A stretch of DNA of 37,804 nt from Perkinsus marinus ATCC 50983. Taxonomy: Eukaryota; Perkinsozoa; Perkinsida; Perkinsidae. The notes beneath the pieces were generated by a model. That model was not told the origin of the DNA. It made no database searches and was given only the letters and a program-made list of their open reading frames with translations. This document shows, in pieces, positions 23,812-34,694 of this stretch. Positions within the stretch are counted from its first letter, which is position 1. The number at the start of each line of letters is the position of its first letter. The position numbers and the translations under genes were made by a program. The stretch is from positions 673,695-711,498 of the forward strand of contig NW_003206847.1 in NCBI RefSeq assembly GCF_000006405.1, given 5' to 3'.

Positions 23812-25793
23812 CTACACGGTGGCTAAGTCATTCACACCGTAGATAGGTGCAGCGAATGACCTTCCAACCGGAGGATTGAGAATTCTCATATTAGGCCCGG
23901 GGCCAGCAGTGATGACCATATCTCTGATTCTGCCAGCGACAACCGCTATCGCCTCTTTGATGGTCCCTTGACCGGTCTCGAGCAGTGTGCAACAATCCTG
24001 AAGTAGATATGATAAAACAAAGGAACGGTTCTTCCTTGTCACTGTACATGGGGCATGTCCATTATCATGTGAACCGTTACGGGCTTGCTGTTCTCACGGA
24101 TGAATCTACGGAGGAGAAATAATAATAACCATCACAAGAGAACCATCTGGTAACGCCCCCCCAGAGTTTGATAATAATGAAGAAAGTGACATTCACATGG
24201 GGAACTGATTGAAGAATGTTTTCCTAGCCATGTGAAAGATTCCAAATGATTTCCCCCTCGGGAACATCATAGGTTTCTGAATGATTCTCTGAACAAAACC
24301 ACCTACCGTTTGCAGAGGTCTTCAATAGAGAATCTCAGAACCTCAACTTCGCCGAATGTACAGTATATCGGAATGCCGAGATCGAGAGACTTCGCCAGAG
24401 CTGGGGAAACCACAGGGCTTGTAGTCGGCTCCTGAAGGCGGTACTATATGGATCTCACTCGAGGAGAAGCTAGTCGCGACTACCCCAGAGGCATCAGCAC
24501 AGAAATTAGCGAATTTGTAGATGAGCTCAATAGGGAGGAAGTCGTAAAAAGCATTGTCGCTGAGCAGTTGGTCTTCTGTCAAACCTGAGGGTATACTCTT
24601 AGGAGTATACGACCACCACCGTATTACTAAGGTCGCCCCAAGGGGACAATAAAACAAGTCCCCCTGCTAGGGGTAGCTTTCTATCACGGATCGCTAGGGC
24701 GACACTGAGTGCCAAGTTGCCACCAGCGGAATCACCACAAATGACGATACGGTCCGAAGCAATACCCATCTCGTTAACAAGGTAAGTGTACGCCTCTACT
24801 CCTTGTTCGGTGACCTACACATAACAACTATGAACGCTGGCATTTCACAGAGGTGATCTACTGTGGCGAGGCCTGTCTCCGGCGGCCGGTCGTAGTCTAG
24901 AGCACACAGAAATGAGTCAGTAGTGCGAGCCAGCTCTGTTATCCACGGTTTGTATGCCATACAGTGAGGAGTGCACATGACAAAGGAGCCGCCGTGGAAA
25001 TAGAGAATCACTGGTGACGACTGGTCGCTCTAAAACAAAGACTGCTGACGGTCAGTGAGGGAGATTATGATATCTACTTGCAGGGCTCGATACCACGCGG
25101 CACTTTCCTCGATGTTATTGAAGCCTTGGAAATCTTTTTTAGTTTTCAATGTTGGAGTGAGACTAGACGGCCAATACCTGACGGAGTTTCCCGCTGACTC
25201 TGTTCGAAGAATATATGATCGCTTTCCTCGGCTGAGCTCAGGTGTTTTCTCACTAATTTACGCACGAATTCGAGTAGAAATTCCAAGAAATTTCATATTG
25301 TCACTAACACATGGAGTTGATTATGTGCATATTTTTTCACACTCTTTATCAACGTGAAGGAATACGCATATGGTCAACTACAAGCGTTAATAACAATTGG
25401 GAAATTCTGAGGTAATTTTGGGAAATTTTCTTTGCTTTTTGTACAATCCTACCCCGGGGAAATTCTCACAATGTGGCTCAGCTGAGGAAACCAAAACTAC
25501 TTACAGCGAACCTTACCATTGCAGACGAATATGCTGAGGCCGGCTGGGTTTCCAACAACACACTCCCTTTTTACCGACCCCCGGTACGCAGACATCCGAA
25601 GTTTTCCTGAATTTAGGAAGCACATTTTCATAACCGGATTTCGAAGTGAATCAACGTACTGTATCAGCTTGTATTTTCTGGGAAAGTCTCGAGCCGTGAC
25701 TCTCCCAATACGAATAAAAGTCGCTAATTTTCGGTTCCAAGCCGCTCGCTTTGGCTTAGCTACTGGCCCTACCATCGTGGCACCTGAGACCAT
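23812..25793 (-). CDS. Alpha/beta-hydrolase, HSL/arylacetamide-deacetylase-like esterase
   Basis: Eight exons: 25517-25793, 25078-25199, 24862-25029, 24628-24814, 24484-24584, 24307-24431, 24048-24105, 23812-23997. They sum to 1224 nt, one frame, 407 aa. The oxyanion-hole motif HGG is at about 145-147 (ILYFHGGSFVM) and the nucleophile elbow GDSAGGN has Ser218. SPWGDLS and the acid-bearing GEVEVLRFSIED follow, then the His in DMPH near the C-terminus. This is the order of hormone-sensitive-lipase-type carboxylesterases, which hydrolyse short acyl esters. The N-terminal 90 residues are basic and unassigned. Two introns are long: intron 1 (317 nt) is an inverted pair of TIR elements and intron 6 (24106-24306) carries the second repeat family. 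The other introns are 43-52 nt. Confidence 0.92.
24160..24290. repeat. Second intronic repeat family, copy B (esterase intron 6)
   Basis: It matches copy A at 15592-15740 in the same block order (CCAGAGTT, AATGAAGAAA, CTAGCCATGTGAAAGATTCC, ATAGGTTTCT). It occupies most of a 201-nt intron in a gene whose other simple introns are 43-52 nt. Confidence 0.6.
25198..25344 (+). mobile_element. Introner-like TIR element, copy 6 (esterase intron 1, acceptor side)
   Basis: Left end CTCTGTTCGAAGAATATATG, core TTTCCTCGGCTGAGCTCAGG, right end CATATTTTTTCACACTC. The esterase acceptor CAG (25200-25202 read on the minus strand) lies inside the terminal repeat, so the element supplies the splice site. Confidence 0.85.
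25350..25516 (-). mobile_element. Introner-like TIR element, copy 7 (esterase intron 1, donor side)
   Basis: An inverted copy five bases from copy 6. Right-end match AACGTGAAGGAATACGCAT followed by ATGGTCAACTACA, then GGCTCAGCTGAGGAAA. Its outer end is diverged and coincides with the donor GTAAGG (25511-25516). Confidence 0.75.
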
Positions 25794-26193
25794 GCCTTGG
25801 TCCTAGTGTACGTAATATGCGTATGGACAGTAGCCCTAGTATATGATCAACAAGTATGATCGGAACGAAAGGCCCACAACTCGAGATTCATCAAAGCAGT
25901 GGGTGAACTCTTTTTTATGGTAGCTGAGTTGCTATTACAGTCGCTGAGCTGTAGAAAAAGTATGTTATAAATCATATAATCAAATTTCTTGGCATTGTAT
26001 TATTATGCAGTATAAATACACCATTGCTTTTTTTATATTTCTCACCTTATACGACAAACACGTGTAGTTTTTCTGTGATTTAACTATGAAAAATACTACC
26101 CATTAGGTCGAACGGAAGTCTGGCAGATCTCAGGTTCTGCCTCAAAGAGTGGGGCTCAACAGCATGATACTGTAGGGTCGACTGGGACCTGAC
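25794..26193. other. Upstream of esterase, no gene seen
   Basis: An AT-rich spacer with poly-T/A runs. It should contain the esterase promoter or leader-splicing site. No repeat or gene was recognised. Confidence 0.35.
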
Positions 26194-26449
26194 TCAACCG
26201 CTATCACTAAGGCCAGTGGCCGCCGCTACGACCAACCTAGAGCGATTGCTGCCTGCAGCCTGGGGGCTAGCTGAGAGTACGTCCTCTTCACTCAAGTCAT
26301 CTATAGGGCGACTTGTGCGACCCAACTCCTCTTGTAGGAACTTGGTGACGTCCACTATCGAGTCGAGGTTGTCGGGTCGGGATGACGATGCAGAGGAGTT
26401 TGTGGATGTGAATGAAGAAACGTTTAGCATGACAATAAAGAAACCTTGA
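26194..26449 (-). CDS. Possible exon of an unknown gene
   Basis: A minus-strand frame, NLDSIVDVTKFLQEELGRTS..IDDLSEEDVLSASP, ends with a stop at 26194. Amphipathic, acidic composition is protein-like. Upstream on the same strand a further frame (LHMHIRMTLKALEKGEVLNI, 26.58-26.65 kb) may belong to it, but the 78-bp tandem duplication lies between them and I cannot define the splice. The antisense frame is also open, so confidence is low. Confidence 0.3.
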
Positions 26450-26576
26450 AAATTGCTGCCTCTACTTTAACTGATTTTCGGACACAACAAATGTCCAGCG
26501 TTTAGCATGACAATGAAGAAACCTTGAAAGTTGCTGCCTCTACTTTAACTGATTTTCGGACATAAAAAATGTTCAG
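26421..26576. repeat. 78-bp tandem duplication
   Basis: 26421-26498 and 26499-26576 are near-identical direct copies (both start CGTTTAGCATGACAAT and contain CTTTAACTGATTTTCGGACA), differing at roughly six positions. The period is 78, a multiple of three, and one strand of each copy is open (VRKSVKVEAA..). Followed at 26755-26830 by short repeats of GAAATGAAAGTTCAAATTCG. Confidence 0.9.
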
Positions 26577-27430
26577 GACTTCACCCTTCTCCAAGGCTTT
26601 CAAGGTCATCCGGATATGCATATGTAAATCAGCTCTTAATATGGCATTCACTAACACCGACGAAAATTCGGTTTTTCTACACTTTTTTAATCTCAAATTC
26701 AGCAAGTGAAAGAACAAATCAGATGATAGAAATTTGATTTCCGAAGGAGTTCTTCACGAAATGAAAGTTCAAATTCGAAATGAAAGTTTGATTTTCGTAA
26801 ACCGGTTGAAAATGAAAGTTCAAATTCGTTAATAAAATTCATGAATTCGGAAACGCAAGTTCATATTTGTCGAACACAAGACCAATTTCGGCCAATGGAA
26901 GCTCACTGTGTTGTGTACAGAGACGGCATGGATTCTGGGGAGGACATGAGCACATACAAGAAGATGATAATGATGATGATCACCCCGACAACCACATCGA
27001 GAGCACTCAGCTGCCATACACAAGCTCGTCACGAGAGAATGCTCAACCCGGACGGCCAAGCAGGACTTGCTCCTGACAGTACCCGAGCGGAGGAGGAGAA
27101 GACCCCCAAGACTATTCCAGGACTGTTAACACAAAGCTTCTTATAATGTTGTTACAGTACTACAGCAGATGATACAAAGAAAACTTTATGCGGAGAATAA
27201 TAATACAATTTCATGTATAAGAGCACATCACCCTACACAGTAAAATACTTCTCACAACTACTACCTCTTCCCACAAGCTCTGCATAGCATCCTCGTGCCC
27301 TATACCGAGGCCAGTGAATTCAGCCACGTGTCGTTGAAAGCCACAAGGTCATCTATGTCCAGTCCGAGCACTCTATGGTAGTTCAGAGGGCCACTTCTGC
27401 AACCTATCACCGTAACGGGTTCGCGAATGC

Positions 27431-28080
27431 CCTTTCAGGAGCCCGGGAGACCACAATCAAGACCTTCGAGGAACTGCCTTATGCTCTTCTCGGCGGTCTT
27501 GAGCTCGAGTTCGGCCGGGAGTCCCGATTCGGCAAGATTTGCAGAAAATGTGGTATTGTGTCCGATTCTCCCAGACATGCCTTTGTTACAAATCATATGC
27601 TAGCATAGGCTTCTAGTAAATCCTTTGTCATTTCCAGGAGTATACCGATACACTCCTTATCCAACACTGAGCATTCGAGACTTAGTGGTATCTCATAACT
27701 TCCCGCAGTGTTGTGATGCATTGGGACAGCTGCACCGAAAACACACCATTTACATCATCACCAAGGCATATATTACTTCTTCCTACACTGACCGAACAAA
27801 CAGGGTTCCCCCACACTTCCTTTTTGTACGCCATTATGAATTCTAAGTTGCTATCTTTTAACAACCTCGCACTATCGTGATCCCTTCGTAGTATATGTTC
27901 TGCTGGTGTCAGACCGACTCGTTGTGGCCGATGATGTGTCGAATCTCGCTCCGGATAGCCTTAGGGAATATGGCTGCGGTAAATCGAATTGTTCACCTCC
28001 TTTCCTAAAAATATATTATCACCAAAAATCACCCAAAACAAGTAGACTTACCTCAGCCGCACGGTGCCAAATCGGAAGTA
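27431..28080 (-). CDS. Possible unknown gene, exons partly visible
   Basis: Coding-like minus-strand pieces: a 47-nt intron of the local type at about 28005-28051 (GTAAGT..TTTTTAG), then AAIFPKAIRSEIRHIIGHNE and LTPAEHILRRDHDSARLLKD (27.85-28.0 kb), and a C-terminal piece LAESGLPAELELKTAEKSIR with QFLEGLD (27.43-27.58 kb). Phases between the pieces were not reconciled. The first pieces resemble a single ankyrin-type helix pair, but this is weak. Confidence 0.3.
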
Positions 28081-28698
28081 AACTTTAGAGAATTCACACA
28101 TATCAACTTGAGATCCTCCCGAGTATCATCAAGACCCCATACGACTCCTCAGACGCGCGTGCTTCCATCAAGCCTATGCGGATGGGCTTTTTGATGAGAT
28201 CTCGTTGACGTTAATCGAGGAGTAGCAGAATCGGTTCCAGTCGTTGTCACCGCATCCACTATAGTATAACAAAGCATACATCCCTATAAGGCTTCTGCTG
28301 GTATTGTCGTTGACTTATACCGAAAACTTGTGGTTTACGTGGTGAACCACCCGTTCAGCATCGTTTCGGTTGATGAACTCATAAAAATAGGGATAGATAA
28401 TATTAGTAGATATTACTATAATCGTATATCTATAGAGGTTAATATATATTACCGCTTGACCGGTTTCTTAGAGGCCGGCATGAGCCGCCGAAGCCTCAGA
28501 CGCTCCTGGCTGGACATTCTGACGTTTTTGGGAGGCGGACCATCGAAATGATTTTTCTGGGCGAGCGCGGAATAGCACTCATAAACGCTTGAGTGAATTT
28601 TACACAAATGCGCGAAAGCGTGTTGAGTCGGAAATATTTCCTCGCTTTAAAACATTGTCATGCGTTGCAAATCTCCAAACTTACCTCTCTTTCGCACC

Positions 28699-28808
28699 TC
28701 GTGCTCAGGCACGCGGAGTCGAACTTGAAAGTCGATTCGGATTCAATCTCTAGTAGAGATTTTCGCCAACAATGGGTTCTGTAGAGGATCTCTAAAGAAC
28801 CCGTTGTT
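28699..28808. other. Cluster of hairpins, possible structured RNA
   Basis: Three inverted repeats in 110 bases. CGTGC-TCAG-GCACG at 28700-28713. ATCTCTA-G-TAGAGAT at 28746-28760. AACAATGGGTTCT (28768-28780) pairs with AGAACCCGTTGTT (28796-28808) with one mismatch, and its loop contains TAGAG/CTCTA. No protein gene is supported here. The function is not recognised. Confidence 0.45.
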
Positions 28809-29155
28809 CGTGTAGACATTTGACAATCAGGTCAGTGTGTGAGACTGAAGTTCTATCGGGAATGTAGTTCACTTGCATTTATCCACTTTCACAGATTAAC
28901 CGTGTGACAGGGGGGAGAGTTATGATTCGGAAACTGCCAGAATGTATAAGAATTATGATTTTGAACTATCAGAGGTGTCATGGCATCGCATAATAGTTTA
29001 GATTCGCCTTAGGTCGATAGAGAACCAGAGTGAATGAGGGGAAAACTTCAATCTACGACTGAACTCAGCCAGTCTCGGCCAATTCATAATTTATGAATAG
29101 TTCATGAATGTTATACATGAGTACTACCATTATGTTTGTATTCATATATAACATC

Positions 29156-29204
29156 CATAAACAATTCATGTTTATGTTTGAAACATAAACATAAATTGTT
29201 TATG
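29156..29204. repeat. Near-perfect 49-bp palindrome
   Basis: Two 24-base arms around a central G at 29180, with one mismatch in 24. The left arm starts CATAAACAATTCATG and the right arm ends AATTGTTTATG. A smaller palindrome, TTCATAATTTATGAA, lies about 70 bases upstream. Highly AT-rich; it could extrude a cruciform. Confidence 0.9.
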
Positions 29205-29483
29205 AATACCTCAACATTAGAACCTGTCGTCTAGGTTAACGCTCTCTGACAGGTTCCCTATGTAAACCTATTAGGATCCCAGTAGTCTCAACCCCTTACA
29301 GCTAATCTTATCTGAAATTGGAATGCCCGTAACTGCTTTGGTTGAACCCGAGCTCCCTAAGGTGTTAGGAATTCCTATTAAGTGGTGCGGTTACGCGGCC
29401 CTACCTCGGCCACGCATGAGCTCTGAGTCGTCCAGTTCGGGTGGGTTCGCACTGCCATAGACAACAGTGATCACACCTTCAGG
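29205..29483. other. Upstream region of the proline-rich gene
   Basis: About 280 bases with no coding support between the palindrome and the first plausible start of the plus-strand gene. It probably contains that gene's promoter or leader acceptor. Confidence 0.35.
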
Positions 29484-32367
29484 ATGCGTCTACGCTCTTC
29501 CTGGATATCTCGAGCCGCGCCCTATCGCGGTGAAGCGAGTAGCAGCAGGAACGACAAGCAGACGAGGAAAAGTAAATCGACGCGAGAGAAGTGTGCACCC
29601 AGCATGCGAGAATCTCAGAAGAGTGTCACTAAACGCCCTAGAGCGAACAGTGAACCACCGCCGCCAAGCTTCCGAGACGTGTTAGCAACTTCATTCAGTC
29701 CTAGTCTGATTATGTCCGAATTCATGGAGGTAAGAATCTCTAAGTAAACGTCTGAGCATATCGACTGTCACTCAGTCCCATAGCGGCCTTGCAAACGAGG
29801 CCGCCTTGCTGGCAGAAACGATGAAGAACTGTACACCGCTAGCGAGAGGCACGAGCACGCGGGAGAAAAAGTTGGCACTCCTGAGATCAACTCGGAGGCC
29901 AACCAAAGGTGTACGTCGAAGTGCATTTGATTCTCCATCACGTTAGCTTTCGATCATCCACGTTATTCGCTCTCACTCTCAAAGAAAGTACTGTTTCAGA
30001 TTTTCGGGCAGAAGAACCCACCGTGGCAAGAAGGCCCACTGAGAGTAAACACGAGCCGGCCACATCAGACACTTGTCCATCTTATTTTCAGTCACTCGAA
30101 AAGGCCCGTGATCGCCTTTTAAACCCTAAGAAGTGGAGTTTGCTTGACCAACGAGAAGCAGCAGAGAAAAAGATCATATTGAAACGCCGAATGGACAAGT
30201 CAACGATGAACATTATTTCACAAATTCACCTCTGCCCCCCTCAGATACGGAGCCTACTTTTCCAAGCTGAAGGCTTCAGCCGCGGCCTCGTCCACATCAA
30301 CGAGTTAGGCTTCCTTCGTGTTTGCATGTATGACTTTACTGTTGGGACTTGGTCCACTATTACTGTGGTTTCGAGTATGTCAATTCACACGTAGTGCAAT
30401 TTGTCAGCAGCGTGCTGAGATGTGGCATCCCTCACCTCCAATGCCATACTCTGGTTTATTCCAGCAGCAAAATCAGCCTTGGAGGCCTCCCGCTCCACAA
30501 CAACCGACAGCTCTCACAATGTAACTCGTGATAGAATGATGTTCATTCACGACCATTAGTCGTACACAGCAAGTGTCAGGCCTCGTGGAGCTTCCCTCCG
30601 CCCAGTCAACGCGCCGCCGTTCTCCCCAGTCTACTCGTCATCTCTGCCTACAGTCACACCCTTCACTCACAGGGCCCCTAGGGATACACCCAGGGCCTTC
30701 ACACAAGGTCCTGCATCACTAAGGCCTATGCAAGCAGTTGGTCAACAAGGGTGAGCCCACGAGTCGCCTTCTCTGCGTTCATGGTGGCATCAACAGACCT
30801 CCACCGTTGAAGCTAGTAGTTCGACCTCCCCATATGGCGGCACCGAGCCAGCATGTGGCGACGGTTGACAAGCAACTCTCCCCTGCCCTCCCGAAGTATG
30901 CTGACCAGAAGGGCTCGATAGGAAAGGCGACACTCGGACAGACTAGTGCTGCTTATCGTAACAGTCTCATGTGGGTCGCCTTGAGCGTCCCTCAGACCCA
31001 CCACAAGGGACCCCTTCAACCCTATCGGTGCTTTCGAGGAATTCCCCTGCAGCTAGCGAGACGGCCTCGGTACCCTGCCATACACCAATCGTTCAAGTGG
31101 TGGAACCAGATAAGGAAAGGAGGAAATCTGGTGGAAGTCATTCTAGCCGAGTGTAAGATCAGATTTGATCCCATCCTGTTGACAGCGAGGCAGGTCCCAA
31201 CCCAGTACGATTCAGTTCCAACCAGAAGTGTCTTTGGCTTCCGCACTGCCTTCCTATGGTCCTCGCAGAGGCAGCCGTTTCGAGGCCTTGTTCCAGGATG
31301 CGCTCAATCGTCAAGAACGTCAACGGTGAGCTCCATGAGAGATATGTGTGGTCGTATGAGTACCCCGGCTAGGGTCCGCAAGGAAGAGCGGCGACGAGTC
31401 GAGGATGAGGAAATTAACCACAAAAACCAGCGGAAGGCGCGCAGGTGACCACTCTGTTATCTTGGATTGTCCGTGATACTCGCATCGCTGCAGATCCTTC
31501 GATATGGCAAAATTCAAACGGAATGTGGACGCAGATGTTCGCCACAGGCAGGAAAGGAAGGCTCATCGAGAAGCACAGCGTATCGAGGAGAAGCATAAAA
31601 AGGACAGGGAGGCTGTCCGAGTGGTCCCGGCGGAGTTGTTCATGATCCAGAGTCGTCTTAGTTGATGCAGTGCTCCTTCCGTCCCAACACCACACATCGA
31701 AGATCAAGCGACAGTCGCTCCCCTGGTACCTCCTTCCTGGGCTATGGTGACCTTGAAACCTCTCGAGTGAGCCTGTGTCTGCGCCACAGGATTCCTATGA
31801 CGTACATCAGCAGGTTTCCGCTCGTCGAGGGTCCCTCTCGAGCTGCTTCTCCCCGGGGTCAACGTTCGGTATGGTGTAACTACTCTCTGTGCGTCGATAT
31901 GAAACTCTCTATGATAGGTTCGAGTCCTATGGGAAGGTCGCCACCCCATAGTAGGCAGGTCAGCCCACGTGGTGGTCCGCGTGGTACCACCAGGAGAGTA
32001 AACTATTGCGACGGGTTGAAAACGAATACTCCTCCTTTCCTTAGCAATCCGTCAGCAGTCTCATGTCGATAGAGGAGAATATGTCGCCCTATAGATCAGG
32101 TCACAACTCTCTGTGTACGCTCATTCGACCGCAGTCTGTCTAGGTCCTTCGAATGGCTCACGCATTGCCCAAGTCCATTCACCTCGACCCTCAGTGGCCT
32201 CCCAGCTTTCCCCTCGCTCGCCCAGCGTACTTGGTGATAGTGTACTCCGAGACTGTCAAGACGTGACAGAACCGCATCACCGACCGTCTGAGTATAGCTG
32301 TTCAGTTACGCCGGCTCGATATGAAAAGTACATTGAAATCTTCAGCGTCGCCGAGGACAGGAGGTGA
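29484..32367 (+). CDS. Proline-rich, highly charged low-complexity protein, many exons
   Basis: Coding pieces follow one another on the plus strand, separated by short GT-AG gaps. RPRANSEPPPPSFRDVL ends MSEFME before GTAAGA at 29728. Next come ANEAALLAETMKN (near 29.8 kb), YFQSLEKARDRLLNPKKWSL (near 30.1 kb) and LLDQREAAEKKIILKRRMDK, then WHPSPPMPYSGLFQQQNQPW (30.42 kb), RPVNAPPFSPVYSSSLP (30.6 kb), RPPHMAAPSQHVATVDKQL (30.83 kb), VRKEERRRVEDEEINHKNQR (31.4 kb) and RHRQERKAHREAQRIEEKHK (31.55 kb). The C-terminal exon ends ARYEKYIEIFSVAEDRR at 32367. The pattern is a disordered Pro/Ser/Arg protein with charged helices, as in RNA-processing or cytoskeletal scaffolds. No domain recognised and exact exon borders not all set; the first Met could lie further upstream. 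Confidence 0.6.
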
Positions 32368-32917
32368 GCCGTACCGTCCACTCCTGCCCGTCTGAGAATG
32401 AATATTGTCAGGTCGTCGTGTGTCGAAGTAGCCCGAGGTCCACACTTGAGATGGAATTGAGAAAAGCATGTCATGCTGCTAGTGTGGCCATGTGAATTCA
32501 TAACGCAGCATGGCTAATCATTTCGGTCGTTCTTTTGGTCCTTGCGTTTGAAGGGCGTCCGGTGATGAAAAATGCGTCAATAGATTGTATATGAACCCGT
32601 CGATAGTGCATGCGCCAATAGATTATAAGTGCTCTTGTCACCCAATGTGACGATTGAAGTAAATTATGGAGTTTACTACGACGGGGTAAGTTATTCATAG
32701 GCCTTGCTTTACTGGTTTGCTCATGTTGTAGTTCTTAACTCCTTTCAAGTGTTCTAGCGAGGACTATACGTCTGTCACGAGTGATGATATCAAATTGCTT
32801 TTGCTGTGATTTGCTGAAAGTGAGGTATGTCAGCTTCTAGACAAGGATACCTCTTCCGACCAAATCCCCCCCCCCCTCACGCTGTGAAGCTAGACTCTGT
32901 TGCCGCTATCGAAACAG
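32368..32917. other. Convergent spacer
   Basis: About 550 bases between the plus-strand proline-rich gene and the minus-strand ERV1-like gene. A run of nine C's is near 32866-32875. No gene or repeat family seen. Confidence 0.4.
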
Positions 32918-33645
32918 TTATTTACCGCCTATTAAAGAATCATACTCGTCTAGTGTCAAGCCTCTCTTAGCTGCCTCTCGCATAGCTGGTAGGAACTTCG
33001 CCGTGCACCTCTCGCCGAACCTGACAGTTCTCTTTTCCCACTGATATCAGCGCTGCAAAGTAAGGGCCGCTTACAAGGGCTTGCTAAGCTCGGAATTCAC
33101 GGCATCATGAGCTTTGCACCACCACAATGTGTATTTATCAGTCGAAGAAACCTAACAACAGCTGAACATATCAGTTTGATAGAAATGAGAGCTCACCTGA
33201 GGCGGCATCTCACAGCAAATGTCAACAAAACTATCGGCACAATGGCGACAAGGGTATACCTCAATCAAAGAGGTTAACCAATCCATCTCAGTAGGGCAAG
33301 GCCTCTCTGGACCAGCTGAACTGGGCTGGCCACCTGGCACCACCTAACAAAAGGATTTTCCGAAAAACCTCGATGAAACTCATGGCGGGGAGCAAGGAGG
33401 CAAATCATCACGACTCACTGCGAAAGGAGCCCGACTGTGAATATATCGCCAATATGCTCTTCCTATTTCGGCACGATTAGGAGGATACCTGACAAATAAC
33501 AGCGTTACTAGGATCTCGTCGATGGAGTCCCTTACACTATGCCTGGAGCCGGCTTCACTTCATAGTCATCGCAGCTGACCTCCACACACTGTTCGTCCGA
33601 CTTGAGGCGCGCTTTCAACGACTCGAATATACCGGGCGTCGACAT
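32918..33645 (-). CDS. FAD-linked sulfhydryl oxidase, ERV1/ALR family
   Basis: Five exons: 33536-33645, 33419-33488, 33197-33343, 33075-33151, 32918-33020. They total 507 nt, 168 aa, in one frame. The ERV/ALR fold shows IGRAYWRYIHS (45-55; FAD-stacking Trp50 and His54), the redox centre YPCRHC (Cys92/Cys95), and WCKAHDAVN (120-128) with the family's C..H..VN FAD-binding pattern. Cys121 and Cys140 probably form the structural disulfide. The family passes electrons from substrate thiols to oxygen or cytochrome c in the mitochondrial intermembrane space. An extra N-terminal CX4C pair (Cys20/Cys25) may be the shuttle disulfide. The Met at 33645 is chosen because it precedes the conserved part; the frame is open to another Met at 33717. 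Confidence 0.88.
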
Positions 33646-34156
33646 TGAAGGAACTTGATGTTCAAGTTTGTCATGATGAATCACAGTAACACAACAATAG
33701 GAATACCAAAAGGACATACCGTATGCAAGCCTGGCAGTGGGGTCAGTTTTCCGAGGAGGCTAAGGAACACCTCGCACAGGATTCCCCCTTAGTCAGCTGC
33801 GCGACAGTGAACGGTGGCTAATGCGCATTGGGGGGTCAAGATCGAGGAAACCATCAAATCCATCGCACTTCGCTCTGCTAGAGAAGAAGACCTCGGCAAC
33901 TCGGGAATGAAGAAGATTCATTGAGCACGAGGCACCGTAGAAAGGGAGCCGCTGCAGCACCTGAATGACGAATCATCTCCATGGGCTCAAAACAGGTCTG
34001 CAGTTCTCAGCTGATGAATCGGCATTATGCATGTCTCAATGGATGGCTATAATCAGCCTAGGCCTCAGACTTCACATCGCTATTGGGCGATACTATGATC
34101 ACTTTTCTTTGACCTGCTGCCAGCAGGATCATTAGCAAGTTGTCAGTGACAACCTA

Positions 34157-34694
34157 TCAGCTGCTTCCATCATATGCAAGATCTCGTTCCGTCGAAAACT
34201 CTTCGGGCCGTTCAGTCCCGTGTCGCTCCTCTCTAAACTTGGCCGCCGCAACATCATCGGCCAGACTTGATTCCACGCTTGAAACTACGAACGCTGGGTA
34301 CCTCGGGACGTCAACCAGTTGGTGATTGAGATCTTCAAAGGCAACCTCGCAATTACTCGGACCAACGACCACTTCCAGGACTATCTCCTTCCGCGTGCCG
34401 CCGTACCCGCTCTAGGTCGGTCATGGAGGACGGCAGAGGACACTTCCATGATGGAGTTCTCACTGTGGCGAGCATCGTCTCAAGGGAGGGTATGAATTAT
34501 CGTGGTAAGAAGTGACTGACCTCAGTGCAGTGCGGACGACATCGTAGTGAAGTTGACATGTACTCAACACCTATGACCAACGGCGATCGACTCGACACCT
34601 TCGGAGCAAGGACTGGAAACGTGCCAAACACACATTCGCAGTTAACCCAACATCCTAGGTATGGATCAGAAACACTCTCATGACTATCAGACAT
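34157..34694 (-). CDS. Hypothetical protein
   Basis: Minus-strand frames suggest at least two exons: MSDSHESVSDPYLGCWVNCE.. from 34694, ending near a possible donor GTCAGT at about 34520, and EVVVGPSNCEVAFEDLNHQL..DVPRYPAFVVSSVESSLADD down to 34157. The middle junction is not resolved. No family recognised. The ATG at 34692-34694 overlaps the end of the upstream same-strand gene (stop 34687-34689), which suggests either very tight packing or that the two are one gene spliced differently. Alternative: the second piece alone is a separate small gene. Confidence 0.4.

Noticed and set aside
24343-24657. Apparent frame breaks in the esterase
   Set aside because: Two short introns (24585-24627, 43 nt; 24432-24483, 52 nt) restore the frame, giving an intact 407-aa enzyme.
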